DNA of 25,794 nucleotides from Paracoccaceae bacterium (GCA_003545125.1 DQCI01000001.1:1-25794); one strand, 5' to 3'; shown: positions 7,554 to 15,107, numbered from the stretch's first letter. A program made the numbers and translations. The notes: generated from the letters alone by a model not told the origin.

Positions 7554-9988
7554 GTGTCGCCCTCGCCGCCCTCGCCGGTCTCGCCGGGCCGCGAGCGAGC
7601 GAAGACCCGGCGGGTTTCGGCAAAAACACGCAATCTGGTCTCGACCCGCTCGTTGACCGAGCCCTCGGTGAACGTGCCGTCGGCTCTGCGCGCACCGGCA
7701 TCGGTCCCGGTGAGGGTCTCGATCCCCTCAGAGATGGTGGTCACCGGGATCACTCTGAACTTGCCGGCCTCGACCGCCTCGACCACTGGCCTGCGCAGCA
7801 TCAGGTGTTCGACATTGGCCTGGGGGATCAGGACGCCCTGGTCACCGGTCAATCCGCGTCCGACGCAGACGTCGAAGAACCCTTCGATCTTCTCGTTCAC
7901 CCCGCCGATGGCCTGGACCTCGCCGAGTTGGTTGACCGAGCCGGTGACGGCGAAGCCTTGCGCGATCGGAAGGCCGGAGAGCGCCGAGAGCAGCGCGTAC
8001 AGCTCGGCCGAGGAGGCGCTGTCGCCGTCGACGCCGCCGTAGCTCTGCTCGAAAACAAGACTGGCGTGCAACGAGAACGGCACGTCGTGCGCATAGGTGG
8101 CGGCGAGGTAGCCGGCGAGGATCATCACGCCCTTGGAATGCAGCGGGCCTCCAAGCTCGACCTCGCGTTCGATGTCGATCAGCTTGCCGGTTCCCATCCG
8201 AACCCGGGCGGTGATCCGCGACGGCCGACCGAACGCCGTGTCGCCAAGCACGACTACCGACAACCCGTTGACCTGTCCAACCTTCGCGCCCTCGGTGTCG
8301 ATCAGCACCGTTCGGCGCGCGATCGCCTCCTGCATCCGCTCCTTGATGCGCGCGGCGCGGCGCTCTTTCTCGCCGATCGCCGTCTCGATGTCGGCTGCCG
8401 TTGTCAGATCGCTTCCGCGGCCGCCGGCGTAGTGATCGGCCTCGCGCAGGATGTCGGCGAGTGCGCCAAGGCGCAGAGACAGTTTCTTGCTATCACCCGC
8501 GAGCCGGGTCGCCTCGTCGAGCAGTCGCGCGATCCCGTCCGCAGAGATCGGCTTCAGCTTCTCACGCCGGGCATAGGCGCCGATGATCCTGGCGAAGAGC
8601 GCGAGCGACGCCTCGTCTCGGTCCACCTCGTCGGAAAAGTCCGCCTCGAGCTTGAACAGCTCACCAAAATCGGGATCGAACATCGTGAGCAGCGCATGCA
8701 GCAGGCGGTCGCCGACCAGGACCACCCGCACGTCGAGCGGGATCGGGTCGGGTTGCAGCGAGGTCGTCGATACCAAGCTCAGGCGTTCGGCGAGCGAGGT
8801 GATGCTGATCGAGCGGTTCTTGAGGCAGCGTTTCAGCGCGTCCCAGGCATAAGGTTCGGAGAGCACCCGGCGGACATCGAGGATCAGGTAACCGCCGTTG
8901 GCCACATGCAGGGCACCGGGCTTGATCATGGTGAAGTTCGTCACCAGCGAGCCCATCTGCGAAACGTGTTCGATGCGCCCGGTGAGCCGGCCGAGCGTGG
9001 GCAGGTCTTCAGTCTCCATCGGCGCGCCGTGTTCCGTTTCGCCGCCATGCGAAACCATGACATTGACCGAATAGCGACCGAACTCGGGTTCCTGGTGGAA
9101 CTTGCGGATCGCCCCTGGAAACGGCCCCTCGTTCTTCTCTGCGGCGGCGGCAAGGAAGACATCGGCGTTGTCGATGATGTCTGCATGGACGGCTTCGAGG
9201 TGACTGGCCACCGCCTCGATTGCCGAGAGATCGGGGGCGACTTCCGCGATCCTGGCGGAAACCGCGCGCTCGGCCATCTTCGCATTCAGGCTTTCTATCC
9301 GCTTGCGGGCTTCCTTTTCGAGCTTGGGTGCGTCGCGAAACACCGCGGCGAGGTCGTCCTGCAAGCGGCTGATCTTCTCGTCGATTTCCGCTTGCCGGGT
9401 TTCATCGAGTTTCTCAAAATCCTCTCGTTTCAGGGCTTTGCCGTCAATGATGGCTGTCAACATGAACCCCGTGGGCGCCCGGAGCAATGCAACATCCTCG
9501 GACTTGGCGCGGTCGGCGAAATCGGCCATCCGGGCCTCCTGTACCTCACCGAGCTCCTCTTCGATGCCGCGGCGTTGCGCCTGGTATTCTTCCGAGTCGA
9601 ACAGGGCCGGGATCTCGTTGGCGAGATCGTCGACCAGCGCCTCCATCGCATGTCTGAGCCGGACAGCGGTTCCCGTCGGCATCCGCAGCGCTTTCGGACG
9701 GTCCGGGGCTTCAAAGTTGTTGACGTAGGCCCAATCCGACGGCGCCTCGCAGGTCGCGGCCCGCTCGGACAGGATCTTTTGCACAGCCGCGTGCCGGCCG
9801 GTTCCGGTCGGGCCGAGCACGAACAGGTTGAAATCCCGGTGCGGGATTTCGGAAGACAACCGGATCGCGTCGAGCGCCCGCTCCTGGCCGAGGAACCCGT
9901 CGAAAGGGGCGAGATCCTCGGTAGAGCGGAACCCAAACGTCTTCGGGTCGCAGGTCTTGCAAAGGTCTTGAGCGGCCAGGGTTTTCAT
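7550..9988 (-). CDS. Lon-like ATP-dependent protease (AAA_32/LonB-type)
   Basis: 812 residues from ATG 9988. Residues about 20-60 are the N-terminal segment (TFGFRSTEDLAPFDGFLGQERA), followed by the P-loop GPTGTGR at 59-65; Arg in place of the usual Lys is, as far as I know, frequent in this branch. A long helical insertion spans about 125-250, then the rest of the AAA domain with GGYLILDVRRVL. The C-terminal Lon protease domain has the Ser-Lys dyad: Ser 657 in VDGDSASSAE and Lys 700 in GGVNEKIEGFF. The helical insertion and absence of a Lon LAN domain separate it from housekeeping LonA. Start 9988 was chosen because GAGAGGGG precedes it; ATG 10030 is an alternative that adds 14 residues. First gene of an operon with the Usp-like gene and the permease. 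It should degrade damaged or regulatory proteins. Confidence 0.9.
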   Translation of the reverse strand: MKTLAAQDLCKTCDPKTFGFRSTEDLAPFDGFLGQERALDAIRLSSEIPHRDFNLFVLGPTGTGRHAAVQKILSERAATCEAPSDWAYVNNFEAPDRPKALRMPTGTAVRLRHAMEALVDDLANEIPALFDSEEYQAQRRGIEEELGEVQEARMADFADRAKSEDVALLRAPTGFMLTAIIDGKALKREDFEKLDETRQAEIDEKISRLQDDLAAVFRDAPKLEKEARKRIESLNAKMAERAVSARIAEVAPDLSAIEAVASHLEAVHADIIDNADVFLAAAAEKNEGPFPGAIRKFHQEPEFGRYSVNVMVSHGGETEHGAPMETEDLPTLGRLTGRIEHVSQMGSLVTNFTMIKPGALHVANGGYLILDVRRVLSEPYAWDALKRCLKNRSISITSLAERLSLVSTTSLQPDPIPLDVRVVLVGDRLLHALLTMFDPDFGELFKLEADFSDEVDRDEASLALFARIIGAYARREKLKPISADGIARLLDEATRLAGDSKKLSLRLGALADILREADHYAGGRGSDLTTAADIETAIGEKERRAARIKERMQEAIARRTVLIDTEGAKVGQVNGLSVVVLGDTAFGRPSRITARVRMGTGKLIDIEREVELGGPLHSKGVMILAGYLAATYAHDVPFSLHASLVFEQSYGGVDGDSASSAELYALLSALSGLPIAQGFAVTGSVNQLGEVQAIGGVNEKIEGFFDVCVGRGLTGDQGVLIPQANVEHLMLRRPVVEAVEAGKFRVIPVTTISEGIETLTGTDAGARRADGTFTEGSVNERVETRLRVFAETRRVFARSRPGETGEGGEGDT

Positions 9989-10030
9989 CGGTTTGCCCCT
10001 CTCGTCGAGTGAAGCGCGAACCACGATCAT

Positions 10031-10515
10031 GCGCCGGGGTCAACCGCCTCAGGTGTTGGACCCGGTGCACCGTCGTCCTCGCTGAGAGTCAACACCTGTC
10101 GGCGCTCGAAGTCTACCGCCATGCGGCAATCAGCGCCCGCTGGGACGCAATGATGCGCATTGGCCGCAGGTCCCCGCTGCCAGTCCGCTGTCCCGCCGCC
10201 GCGTCCGTGAGTTCGTTCGACGAGACGGCGCGCGCCACCTCGGCATTGAAAGGCAGCGGACGACAGCACATCCGGCCAGCGTATACCAATCGCGCACTTC
10301 CGCCCGGTCAGGTCGGCGCCCTTTGCAGGTCGCTTCACGCCACCAATGCGCACTTCGAATGCGCCGCCATCGGCAGCGGCACCCAGCCCCGCGCCAGGGC
10401 GTCGAGCGCCGCCGCGAGCACCTCGGCCATCGTGTCCGTGGTCACCAGAACCTCGCTGCCATGACAGACGGCCCAGCCGACCAACCAAGTGTCGCTCATC
10501 CCGCCCGGCCGCGAA
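10031..10515. other. Stretch between lon-like gene and the groEL promoter, weak coding signal
   Basis: About 485 bp left of the FNR-like box at 10516-10529. A 212-codon minus-strand frame covers it, but its composition (many Arg, Gly and Pro) looks like an uncoded frame. Only the 54-64 residue segment at 10335-10499/10529 reads like protein. The minus-strand frame ending at 10027 overlaps ATG 10030 as ATGA; a 31-residue tail from ATG 10122 could be a tiny upstream ORF of the protease gene, but it has no good ribosome binding site. Confidence 0.4.
10335..10499 (-). CDS. Possible small protein of 54 residues
   Basis: The minus-strand frame from ATG 10499 reads MSDTWLVGWAVCHGSEVLV and continues through a plausible amphipathic helix (MAEVLAAALDALARGW) to TGA. 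It has a more protein-like composition than the frames around it. An in-frame ATG at 10529 would extend it by 10 residues, but that start overlaps the FNR-like box, so 10499 (preceded by GGGCGGG) is preferred. No family recognised. It could also be the remnant of a larger gene, since the sequence on either side does not continue the frame. Confidence 0.3.
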   Translation of the reverse strand: MSDTWLVGWAVCHGSEVLVTTDTMAEVLAAALDALARGWVPLPMAAHSKCALVA

Positions 10516-10529
10516 TTGACCGTCGTCAT
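10516..10529 (+). promoter_or_regulatory. FNR/FixK-type box upstream of groEL
   Basis: TTGAC-CGTC-GTCAT, nine of ten half-site positions matching TTGAC-N4-GTCAA. The centre (10522.5) lies 28.5 bp before the hexamer TATCAT (10551-10556), so with a start near 10564 the box would sit at about -41.5, the class II activator position. That it serves groEL is inferred from spacing and direction. Confidence 0.65.
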
Positions 10530-10550
10530 GGCGCGCCTCGGTCAAATTGT

Positions 10551-10556
10551 TATCAT
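10551..10556 (+). promoter_or_regulatory. Probable -10 hexamer of groEL
   Basis: TATCAT, four of six matches to TATAAT in an AT-rich patch (GTCAAATTGTTATCATTCAT). No -35 TTGACA is present at 17 bp, as expected for an activator-dependent promoter. Implied transcript start is near 10563, about 37 bp before the groEL ATG. Confidence 0.55.
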
Positions 10557-10599
10557 TCATTCGCCGGTAATTGGAGGCAGGTGGTGAAGCGCCTGTGTA

Positions 10600-12228
10600 A
10601 TGATGGCCTACAAACAATTCCTCTTTCATTCCCAAGCCCGTGAGAAGCTGCTCAGCGGAACGCACACGCTCGCCGAGGCGGTGCGGGTCACTCTCGGACC
10701 GAAATCGAAGTCGGTGCTGATCCAGAGGAAATGGGGTGGGCCCATCGTCTGCAACGACGGTGTGACGATCGCCAAGGAGACGAAGCTCAAGGACGCCGAG
10801 GAGGATCTGGGCGCGCAGATGCTGCGCCAGGCTGCCGAGAAGACCAGTGAGGCGGTGGGCGATGGCACTTCGACTTCCACCCTACTGGCTGAGGCGATTT
10901 TCGCCGATGGTGTCCGCAATGTCGTCGCCGGGGCGAGTGCCATCGACTTGCGTCGCGGACTCGACCGTGGGCTCGAGGTTTCGGTGGCGCGGCTGAAAGA
11001 CCTGTCGAAGCCGGTGAAAACCCGTATCGAGAAGGTGCAGGTCGCCACAATCTCGGCCCACAACGATCCGGCCATCGGCGAGTTGGTGGCGGATGCGATC
11101 GAGAAGGTGGGCGATGAAGGCGCGATCACGGTGGAAGAGAGCAGGACAACCGAGACGGTGCTTGAAGTGGTCGAGGGCATGCGCTTCGACCGCGGCTTCA
11201 TCTCGCCCTACTTCGTCACCGAGACAGAAGGGCTGACCTGCGATCTGGAAAATGTCGCCGTCTTTCTGCACGAGAAAAAGCTCTCGACTCTCAGGCCGAT
11301 GATCCCACTTCTGGAGGCGGCGGTGCAGCAGGGCCTGCCGCTGCTCGTCATCGCCGAGGACGTGGACGACGAGGCCCTCGCGACCTTGGTGGTCAACCGG
11401 CTGCGCGGTGGCATGAAGGTGGTCGCGGTGAAGGCGCCGGGATTCGGCGACCGCCGCCGGGCGATGCTCGAAGACATCGCCGTGCTCACCGGCGCCCAGT
11501 TGGTGTCGGAAGACATGGGCATGAAGCTGGAGAACGTGACTCTCGACCATCTCGGGCGGGCCGACCGTGTTGTGGCCACCAAGGACACAACCACCATCGT
11601 CGGCGGACGCGGCGGGAAAGACGAGATCGCGGCGCGGGTGAAACAGATCCGCGCAGCCATCGCCGAGACCACCTCCGACTACGACCGGGAGAAACTCGAC
11701 GAGCGGCTCGCCAAGCTCGCCGGCGGCGTCGCGGTGATCCGCGTTGGCGCGCCCTCCGAGGCCGAGGTCAAGGCGAAGAAGGAGGCGCTGGACGACGCCA
11801 TCAGTTCCACCCGGGCGGCGGTCGAGGAGGGCATCGTTCCCGGCGGCGGACTGGCGCTCCTGCGTTGTGTCGAGCCGATCGAAGCGCTCGCGGCAGAGGC
11901 CGAGGGCGACGAGCGCACTGGGCTCACGGTTCTGGCGCGGGCGCTGTCGGCGCCCACGCGCGCCATTGCCGAGAACTCCGCCGTTGATCCCGGCGTCGTG
12001 GTCGCGCGGATGCAAGGCGGCGAGGGGGCCTTCGGTTTCGATGCGGCCAAGGGCAACTGGATCGACCTGATCGAGGCCGGCATCGTCGATCCAACCAAGG
12101 TGGTCCGCTCGGCGCTGGAAAACGCGGTCTCGGTGGCCGGTCTTCTGCTGCTGACCGAAGCGACAATGGTCGAGATCGAAGAGGACAAAGACCGGCCCGG
12201 CTACTCAGGTATGGGAGAGATGCAATGA
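10600..12228 (+). CDS. groEL: Divergent GroEL-type Hsp60 chaperonin
   Basis: 542 residues collinear with GroEL. The equatorial ATP site is intact: TLGPKSKSVL (31-40), NDGVTIAKE (52-60) and GDGTSTSTLLAEA (88-98), including the essential Asp; late motifs SSTRAAVEEGIVPGGGLAL and DPTKVVRSALENA are also present. It differs from housekeeping GroEL in the N-terminus (KQFLFHSQAREKLLSG), in IQRKWGGPIVC in place of the usual KSFGAPTIT-type segment, and in the C-terminal tail, which ends GYSGMGEMQ with no GGM repeats. No groES is next to it, so it must use a GroES from elsewhere or work without one. Two ATG codons start it (10600 and 10603); GGAGG at 10573-10577 is rather far away. It is followed by a coupled DUF3775 gene and appears controlled by the FNR-type box at 10516. 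It probably refolds proteins under the inducing stress, as a second Hsp60. Confidence 0.93.
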   Translation: MMAYKQFLFHSQAREKLLSGTHTLAEAVRVTLGPKSKSVLIQRKWGGPIVCNDGVTIAKETKLKDAEEDLGAQMLRQAAEKTSEAVGDGTSTSTLLAEAIFADGVRNVVAGASAIDLRRGLDRGLEVSVARLKDLSKPVKTRIEKVQVATISAHNDPAIGELVADAIEKVGDEGAITVEESRTTETVLEVVEGMRFDRGFISPYFVTETEGLTCDLENVAVFLHEKKLSTLRPMIPLLEAAVQQGLPLLVIAEDVDDEALATLVVNRLRGGMKVVAVKAPGFGDRRRAMLEDIAVLTGAQLVSEDMGMKLENVTLDHLGRADRVVATKDTTTIVGGRGGKDEIAARVKQIRAAIAETTSDYDREKLDERLAKLAGGVAVIRVGAPSEAEVKAKKEALDDAISSTRAAVEEGIVPGGGLALLRCVEPIEALAAEAEGDERTGLTVLARALSAPTRAIAENSAVDPGVVVARMQGGEGAFGFDAAKGNWIDLIEAGIVDPTKVVRSALENAVSVAGLLLLTEATMVEIEEDKDRPGYSGMGEMQ

Positions 12229-12671
12229 AGACGCTTTCGATAACGGATACCGGCAACGGCGGGATCGACCTTGCCCTGCCGCTCGACAAGTTGTGCAACA
12301 TCATCTCGCTCGCGCGGGAATACGCCACAAAAACAGCGTCGAGCGATCCGTCTGCCTCCGCCACCGAGGATGACGACATTGCGCTCGCCACGCTGGAAGA
12401 CCGGCCCGCTGATCCGGCAGAATCGGAGCTCAGACAGCTCATCGACGATCTCTCCGAGGATGCCCAGATTGACCTCGTGGCGCTCACCTGGTTGGCGCGC
12501 AATGACCGGTCGCTGGAAGATTGGGCTGAACTCCGGCGGCACGCGACCGAGCAGGCGACGACGCCCACGGCGAAATACCTCATGGGGCTGCCTCTGCTGT
12601 CCAGCTATCTCACCACCGGGCTTGCCGCGTTGGGGCGCGACTGTGCGGCGGAGCTTGCGGGCCGCGCCTGA
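12225..12671 (+). CDS. DUF3775-family protein
   Basis: 148 residues; the ATG overlaps the groEL stop (ATGA at 12225-12228), so the two are translationally coupled. The N-terminal part (LPLDKLCNIISLAREYATK) is followed by an acidic, low-complexity linker (residues about 40-65), then the conserved core LRQLIDDLSEDAQIDLVALTWLARNDRSLEDW and a C-terminal YLMGLPLLSSYLTTGLAALG. This arrangement is that of the DUF3775 family, small cytoplasmic proteins of unknown function. The tight coupling suggests that it acts with this chaperonin, for example as an adaptor or client; that is inference. No hairpin terminator with a T-run is evident in the 195 bp that separates it from the convergent regulator gene. 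Confidence 0.75.
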   Translation: MKTLSITDTGNGGIDLALPLDKLCNIISLAREYATKTASSDPSASATEDDDIALATLEDRPADPAESELRQLIDDLSEDAQIDLVALTWLARNDRSLEDWAELRRHATEQATTPTAKYLMGLPLLSSYLTTGLAALGRDCAAELAGRA

Positions 12672-12866
12672 CGGACAATTGCTGGCGGCGGGTAGGGCAG
12701 GGAGACGGGTCGCCTACACGGAAAGACGCTGATAGTGCTCGCCAAGCTGGTTTTTCTGTCTTCGCGCAACGAGGTCGTCCGAGCCGGTCCGCTCCGCTTG
12801 AGATCGGTGTAGGCCCTGAAACGGCCCGATCGCCGGACATCTCCAGATCATTGGGCGGGCACGGCT

Positions 12867-13760
12867 TCAGTTCATTTTTTCGACGGCGGAACTTGCCCAT
12901 ACAGGGAGCGGCGCCAACCCGTTTGTGGGCGAGGCCAGCAGCCCTGCCGCTGCTGACTTCCTACTGGTGACCATTCCGCTGATTTCGGAACCGTTCAGAC
13001 CCTTGCGGATCATGAATTTTCCGGTGTTGGCAAGATCAATGTAGCTGTGGTTTTTCAGGTCGCTGAACGACCGGCTGACGGTTTCGACCGAAAGGCCCAG
13101 GTGATCCGCAATGTCGCGACGACTCATGGGAAGACTGACGTAACCTGACGTCTGTCGCGAACTGGCAAATTCGCAGAGAAACTGGAAAAGTCGTTGGGTC
13201 GCCCTGGAATGCGTCAGGAAAAGAAGGAGATGCTCGCGCTGTTGAAGGAGGGCAGCCAGGTAGCGCCTGTACTCCTGGCGCAGGGGGATATTGACGGCAA
13301 GCGCTTGTTCGATCGTGATGCGCGGAACGGCTTTCAGAATGACAAAATCGACGGCCTCCGCTGTATAATGCCATTGCTCCACATCGGATAGCCCGACGAA
13401 TTCACCGTCCCGGGCGAATGCGAAAATCTGCCTCGTCCCGTCTGGGTCGATCGTGCAGCAACGCACCGTACCGGAGCTGACCCGGAAGATCGCATCGGCC
13501 GGCTCGCCATGCAGCAATATGGTGCTGTCGGGTTGGAAACGCTGCGTGAATGAATGTTCCTCGAAGAACGATTTCAGACAGGGGTAGTCGGCGTCGATCT
13601 CCCGCTTGGTGTGGCCGGTTGCACCGGAGCACTGTCCACGTTCCGGTATCTCGAGATGCGGGTGGGCTGCCGTCCCGGATCCCAAGTCTTCCGCCAGGAC
13701 ATGTCTCGAGGCATGGAGGTGAGAGGATGGCTTCGATTTCGGAACACCAGAACCCGTCAT
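12867..13760 (-). CDS. Crp/Fnr-family transcriptional regulator
   Basis: 297 residues. A poorly conserved N-terminal extension of about 55 residues is followed by a cyclic-nucleotide-binding-like beta-barrel (about 60-165: FTQRFQPDSTILLHGEPADAIFRVSSGTVRCC), a dimerisation helix, and a winged helix-turn-helix (about 205-250). The recognition helix LGLSVETVSRSFSDLK carries E226-x2-S229-R230, the set that FNR/FixK/Dnr proteins use to read TTGA half-sites. Cysteines occur at about 44, 61, 101, 102 and 196, not in the C-x2/3-C-x5-C arrangement of oxygen-sensing FNR, so a [4Fe-4S] cluster of the FNR type is unlikely; a FixK- or Dnr-like mode is possible. ATG 13760 is chosen over upstream ATG 13880 because AAAGGAG precedes it. 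It is the obvious candidate to bind the TTGAC-N4-GTCAA boxes in this window. Confidence 0.88.
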   Translation of the reverse strand: MTGSGVPKSKPSSHLHASRHVLAEDLGSGTAAHPHLEIPERGQCSGATGHTKREIDADYPCLKSFFEEHSFTQRFQPDSTILLHGEPADAIFRVSSGTVRCCTIDPDGTRQIFAFARDGEFVGLSDVEQWHYTAEAVDFVILKAVPRITIEQALAVNIPLRQEYRRYLAALLQQREHLLLFLTHSRATQRLFQFLCEFASSRQTSGYVSLPMSRRDIADHLGLSVETVSRSFSDLKNHSYIDLANTGKFMIRKGLNGSEISGMVTSRKSAAAGLLASPTNGLAPLPVWASSAVEKMN

Positions 13761-13811
13761 GGTTTCGCTCCTTTGGCACCCGGCCGGCCGAGTCAGACTC
13801 CTTCCCTTGGA

Positions 13812-13817
13812 ACTATA
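13812..13817 (-). promoter_or_regulatory. Possible -10 hexamer of the Crp/Fnr regulator gene
   Basis: Minus strand TATAGT, five of six matches to TATAAT, 52 bp before the regulator ATG. A weak TTCGAC lies 18 bp further upstream as a -35 candidate. No FNR-type box is seen here, so the regulator may be expressed constitutively at a low level. Confidence 0.35.
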
Positions 13818-14139
13818 GCGCATTCCGGTCCGTGGGTCGAATGGGCTGGCTGTCGCAGGGGCCTGGTCGCGACCGGACACCTGAGCACCGGAGGAGGGCG
13901 GCCCGCAGAACCCGGCGGCGGCGCCCGCGCGGGGGCGAAACGACCTTTGGTCTTTGTCCCGGGCAATCCTTCGCGCACCTGGCGGCCTCAGCCGGGAAAA
14001 GCTTGTCCCACGTCAGATTGGAGCCAGCCTTTGCCGGGCTGCCCGATCCGTGTCAGGAAACGACGGAATGCCGCCCGGCTTTCCCGAGGTGGCCTTGCAG
14101 AGCGACCCGCCGAATCGCCGGACCCGCCCCGGCTGAGCG

Positions 14140-14172
14140 GGACAGCGGCCCCGACTTGCGGGACCGCTGTCC
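14140..14172 (-). terminator. GC hairpin downstream of hsp20
   Basis: GGACAGCGG (14140-14148) pairs perfectly with CCGCTGTCC (14164-14172); an inner CCC/GGG extends the stem across one mismatch, leaving a 7-nt loop. It lies about 54 nt after the hsp20 stop. There is no U-run, so it may act as an mRNA 3' end stabiliser or a factor-dependent terminator. Confidence 0.4.
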
Positions 14173-14225
14173 GGACCGAAGCATGCGGCGGATCGTTTCA
14201 CCACGGCCCGGCCTATCGGCTGCGT

Positions 14226-14711
14226 TCATGCGGGCCGGGTCACCTTGATCTTGCGGGTGTTCTCGGCGACCTCTGCCGGCTTCGGCACTGTCACCGTCAA
14301 CACACCATCCTTCACCTCGGCCTTCACGGCGTCGGCGTCGATCTCGAACGGCAACGCAAGGCTGCGCTGGAACGCGCCGGACATGCGTTCGACGCGATGA
14401 AACTGACGGCCTTTCTCGTCTTTCCGTTCCTCGGTTTCCGATTCCTTCTCGCCCTTGATGATCAGCCGGTTGCCGAACACCTCAAGATCGACGTCTTCCT
14501 CGGTCAGCCCGGGAAGCTCGGCGGTGACGCAGATCTCTTTGTCCGTCTCGCTGACGTTGGTGCGGACCGCATAGTCCAAGCTGCGGGCCCAGAAACCGCG
14601 ATCGAAGTCCTCGAACAGGGAATCCATCTGTTTGCGGAGCGAAACCAACGGTTGGTCGGCTTCGTCCTTTCCGTGCAACCAAGATGATGGCAGCAAGTCA
14701 TGATACGACAT
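14226..14711 (-). CDS. Small heat-shock protein, Hsp20 family
   Basis: 161 residues. The alpha-crystallin domain spans about 50-145: VSETDKEICVTAELPGLTEEDVDLEV, NRLIIKGEKESE, the SGAFQRSLALPFEID segment, and the GVLTVTVPK motif at 136-144. The N-terminal arm (about 45 residues, with SWLHGKDEADQPLVSLRKQMDSLF before the domain) is of the class A bacterial type. A short C-terminal extension ends NTRKIKVTRPA, where IKV serves as the I-x-V-type tail anchor. It holds unfolding proteins in the cytoplasm for later refolding by other chaperones. GGAGGGCTGAA precedes the ATG. It is transcribed divergently from the small-protein/ZIP operon, and the two share a central FNR-type box at 14774. Hsp20 is a constant member of known stress-tolerance loci. 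Confidence 0.95.
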   Translation of the reverse strand: MSYHDLLPSSWLHGKDEADQPLVSLRKQMDSLFEDFDRGFWARSLDYAVRTNVSETDKEICVTAELPGLTEEDVDLEVFGNRLIIKGEKESETEERKDEKGRQFHRVERMSGAFQRSLALPFEIDADAVKAEVKDGVLTVTVPKPAEVAENTRKIKVTRPA

Positions 14712-14746
14712 TTCAGCCCTCCATAGGTTTGTCGAACAATGTGGAA

Positions 14747-14752
14747 ATGGTA
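14747..14752 (-). promoter_or_regulatory. Probable -10 hexamer of hsp20
   Basis: Minus strand TACCAT, beginning 28.5 bp from the centre of the box at 14774-14787, the same distance as on the groEL promoter. Implied transcript start is near 14739, 28 bp before the hsp20 ATG. Confidence 0.5.
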
Positions 14753-14773
14753 GCTGTCCGCCGAGGCCGCCGA

Positions 14774-14787
14774 TTGACGGTCGTCAA
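14774..14787. promoter_or_regulatory. FNR/FixK-type box shared by hsp20 and the 14892-16158 operon
   Basis: A perfect palindrome TTGAC-GGTC-GTCAA in its two half-sites. TANNNT hexamers lie at equal distance on both sides (TACCAT at 14752-14747 on the minus strand, TAGCCT at 14809-14814 on the plus strand). One dimer could therefore activate both operons from a class II position. Confidence 0.7.
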
Positions 14788-14808
14788 TTCCCGACCGGGG
14801 CGATGGTG

Positions 14809-14814
14809 TAGCCT
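14809..14814 (+). promoter_or_regulatory. Possible -10 hexamer of the 14892-16158 operon
   Basis: TAGCCT, keeping the conserved TA...T positions, 28.5 bp from the centre of the FNR-type box. Implied start is near 14822, giving a 70-nt leader to the ATG at 14892. Confidence 0.4.
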
Positions 14815-14891
14815 TTTGGTGAATACTCGCGATGGTGCCGCGCTGGAGATCGAGCCGGCGCGGTAGCCCTGAACAAAGGGAGATTGCCCAC

Positions 14892-15107
14892 ATGACCCAA
14901 CTCACCCGTCACAGTCTGGAACTGCTTCTCGGGCGATTGACCGATAATACGGTCCAAGCTTTGCGGGCGACCGGGGCCAGCCTCGAGGACATCGGCCAGG
15001 CCAGGGCCTTGGCGGAGGGTAAGGCCGATATCATCGGGCAGGGAGAGCAGGATATTCCGGAGCCCGTCATGCAGGCTCTCCTCATTCTCCAGGAAGACAA
15101 AAGATGA
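14892..15107 (+). CDS. Small conserved-looking protein of unknown function (71 aa)
   Basis: 71 residues from ATG 14892, chosen because AGGGAG precedes it by about 9 nt; the longer frame from 14832 would start inside the predicted leader. The sequence is soluble, helical and without cysteines: LTRHSLELLLGRLTDNTVQ, then SLEDIGQARALAEGKADII and a C-terminal PEPVMQALLILQEDK. I do not recognise a family. Its last codons overlap the next ATG (ATGA, 15104-15107), so it is the first gene of a coupled three-gene operon with another small protein and a ZIP transporter. The shared promoter with hsp20 points to a stress role; nothing more can be said from the sequence. Confidence 0.75.
   Translation: MTQLTRHSLELLLGRLTDNTVQALRATGASLEDIGQARALAEGKADIIGQGEQDIPEPVMQALLILQEDKR

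Larger units (their letters stand above)
13761..14225. other. Regulator leader and hsp20 3' region
   Basis: 465 bp between the regulator start and the hsp20 stop, with no credible gene. The part next to the regulator holds a possible -10 hexamer TATAGT on the minus strand (13817-13812). The part next to hsp20 holds a strong GC hairpin (14140-14172). The long plus-strand frames across it are readings antisense to the regulator or Hsp20. Confidence 0.5.

Noticed and set aside
7805..10012. 735-codon plus-strand frame
   Set aside because: Antisense to the Lon-like protease, which has all catalytic motifs; long shadow frames are usual in GC-rich DNA.
10027..10665. 212-codon minus-strand frame overlapping the groEL start and ending at ATGA with the alternative protease start
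   Set aside because: Composition is not protein-like over most of its length, it crosses the groEL promoter, and the protease has a better start at 9988.
13554..14687. 377-codon plus-strand frame
   Set aside because: Antisense to Hsp20 and the start of the regulator; no domain visible.
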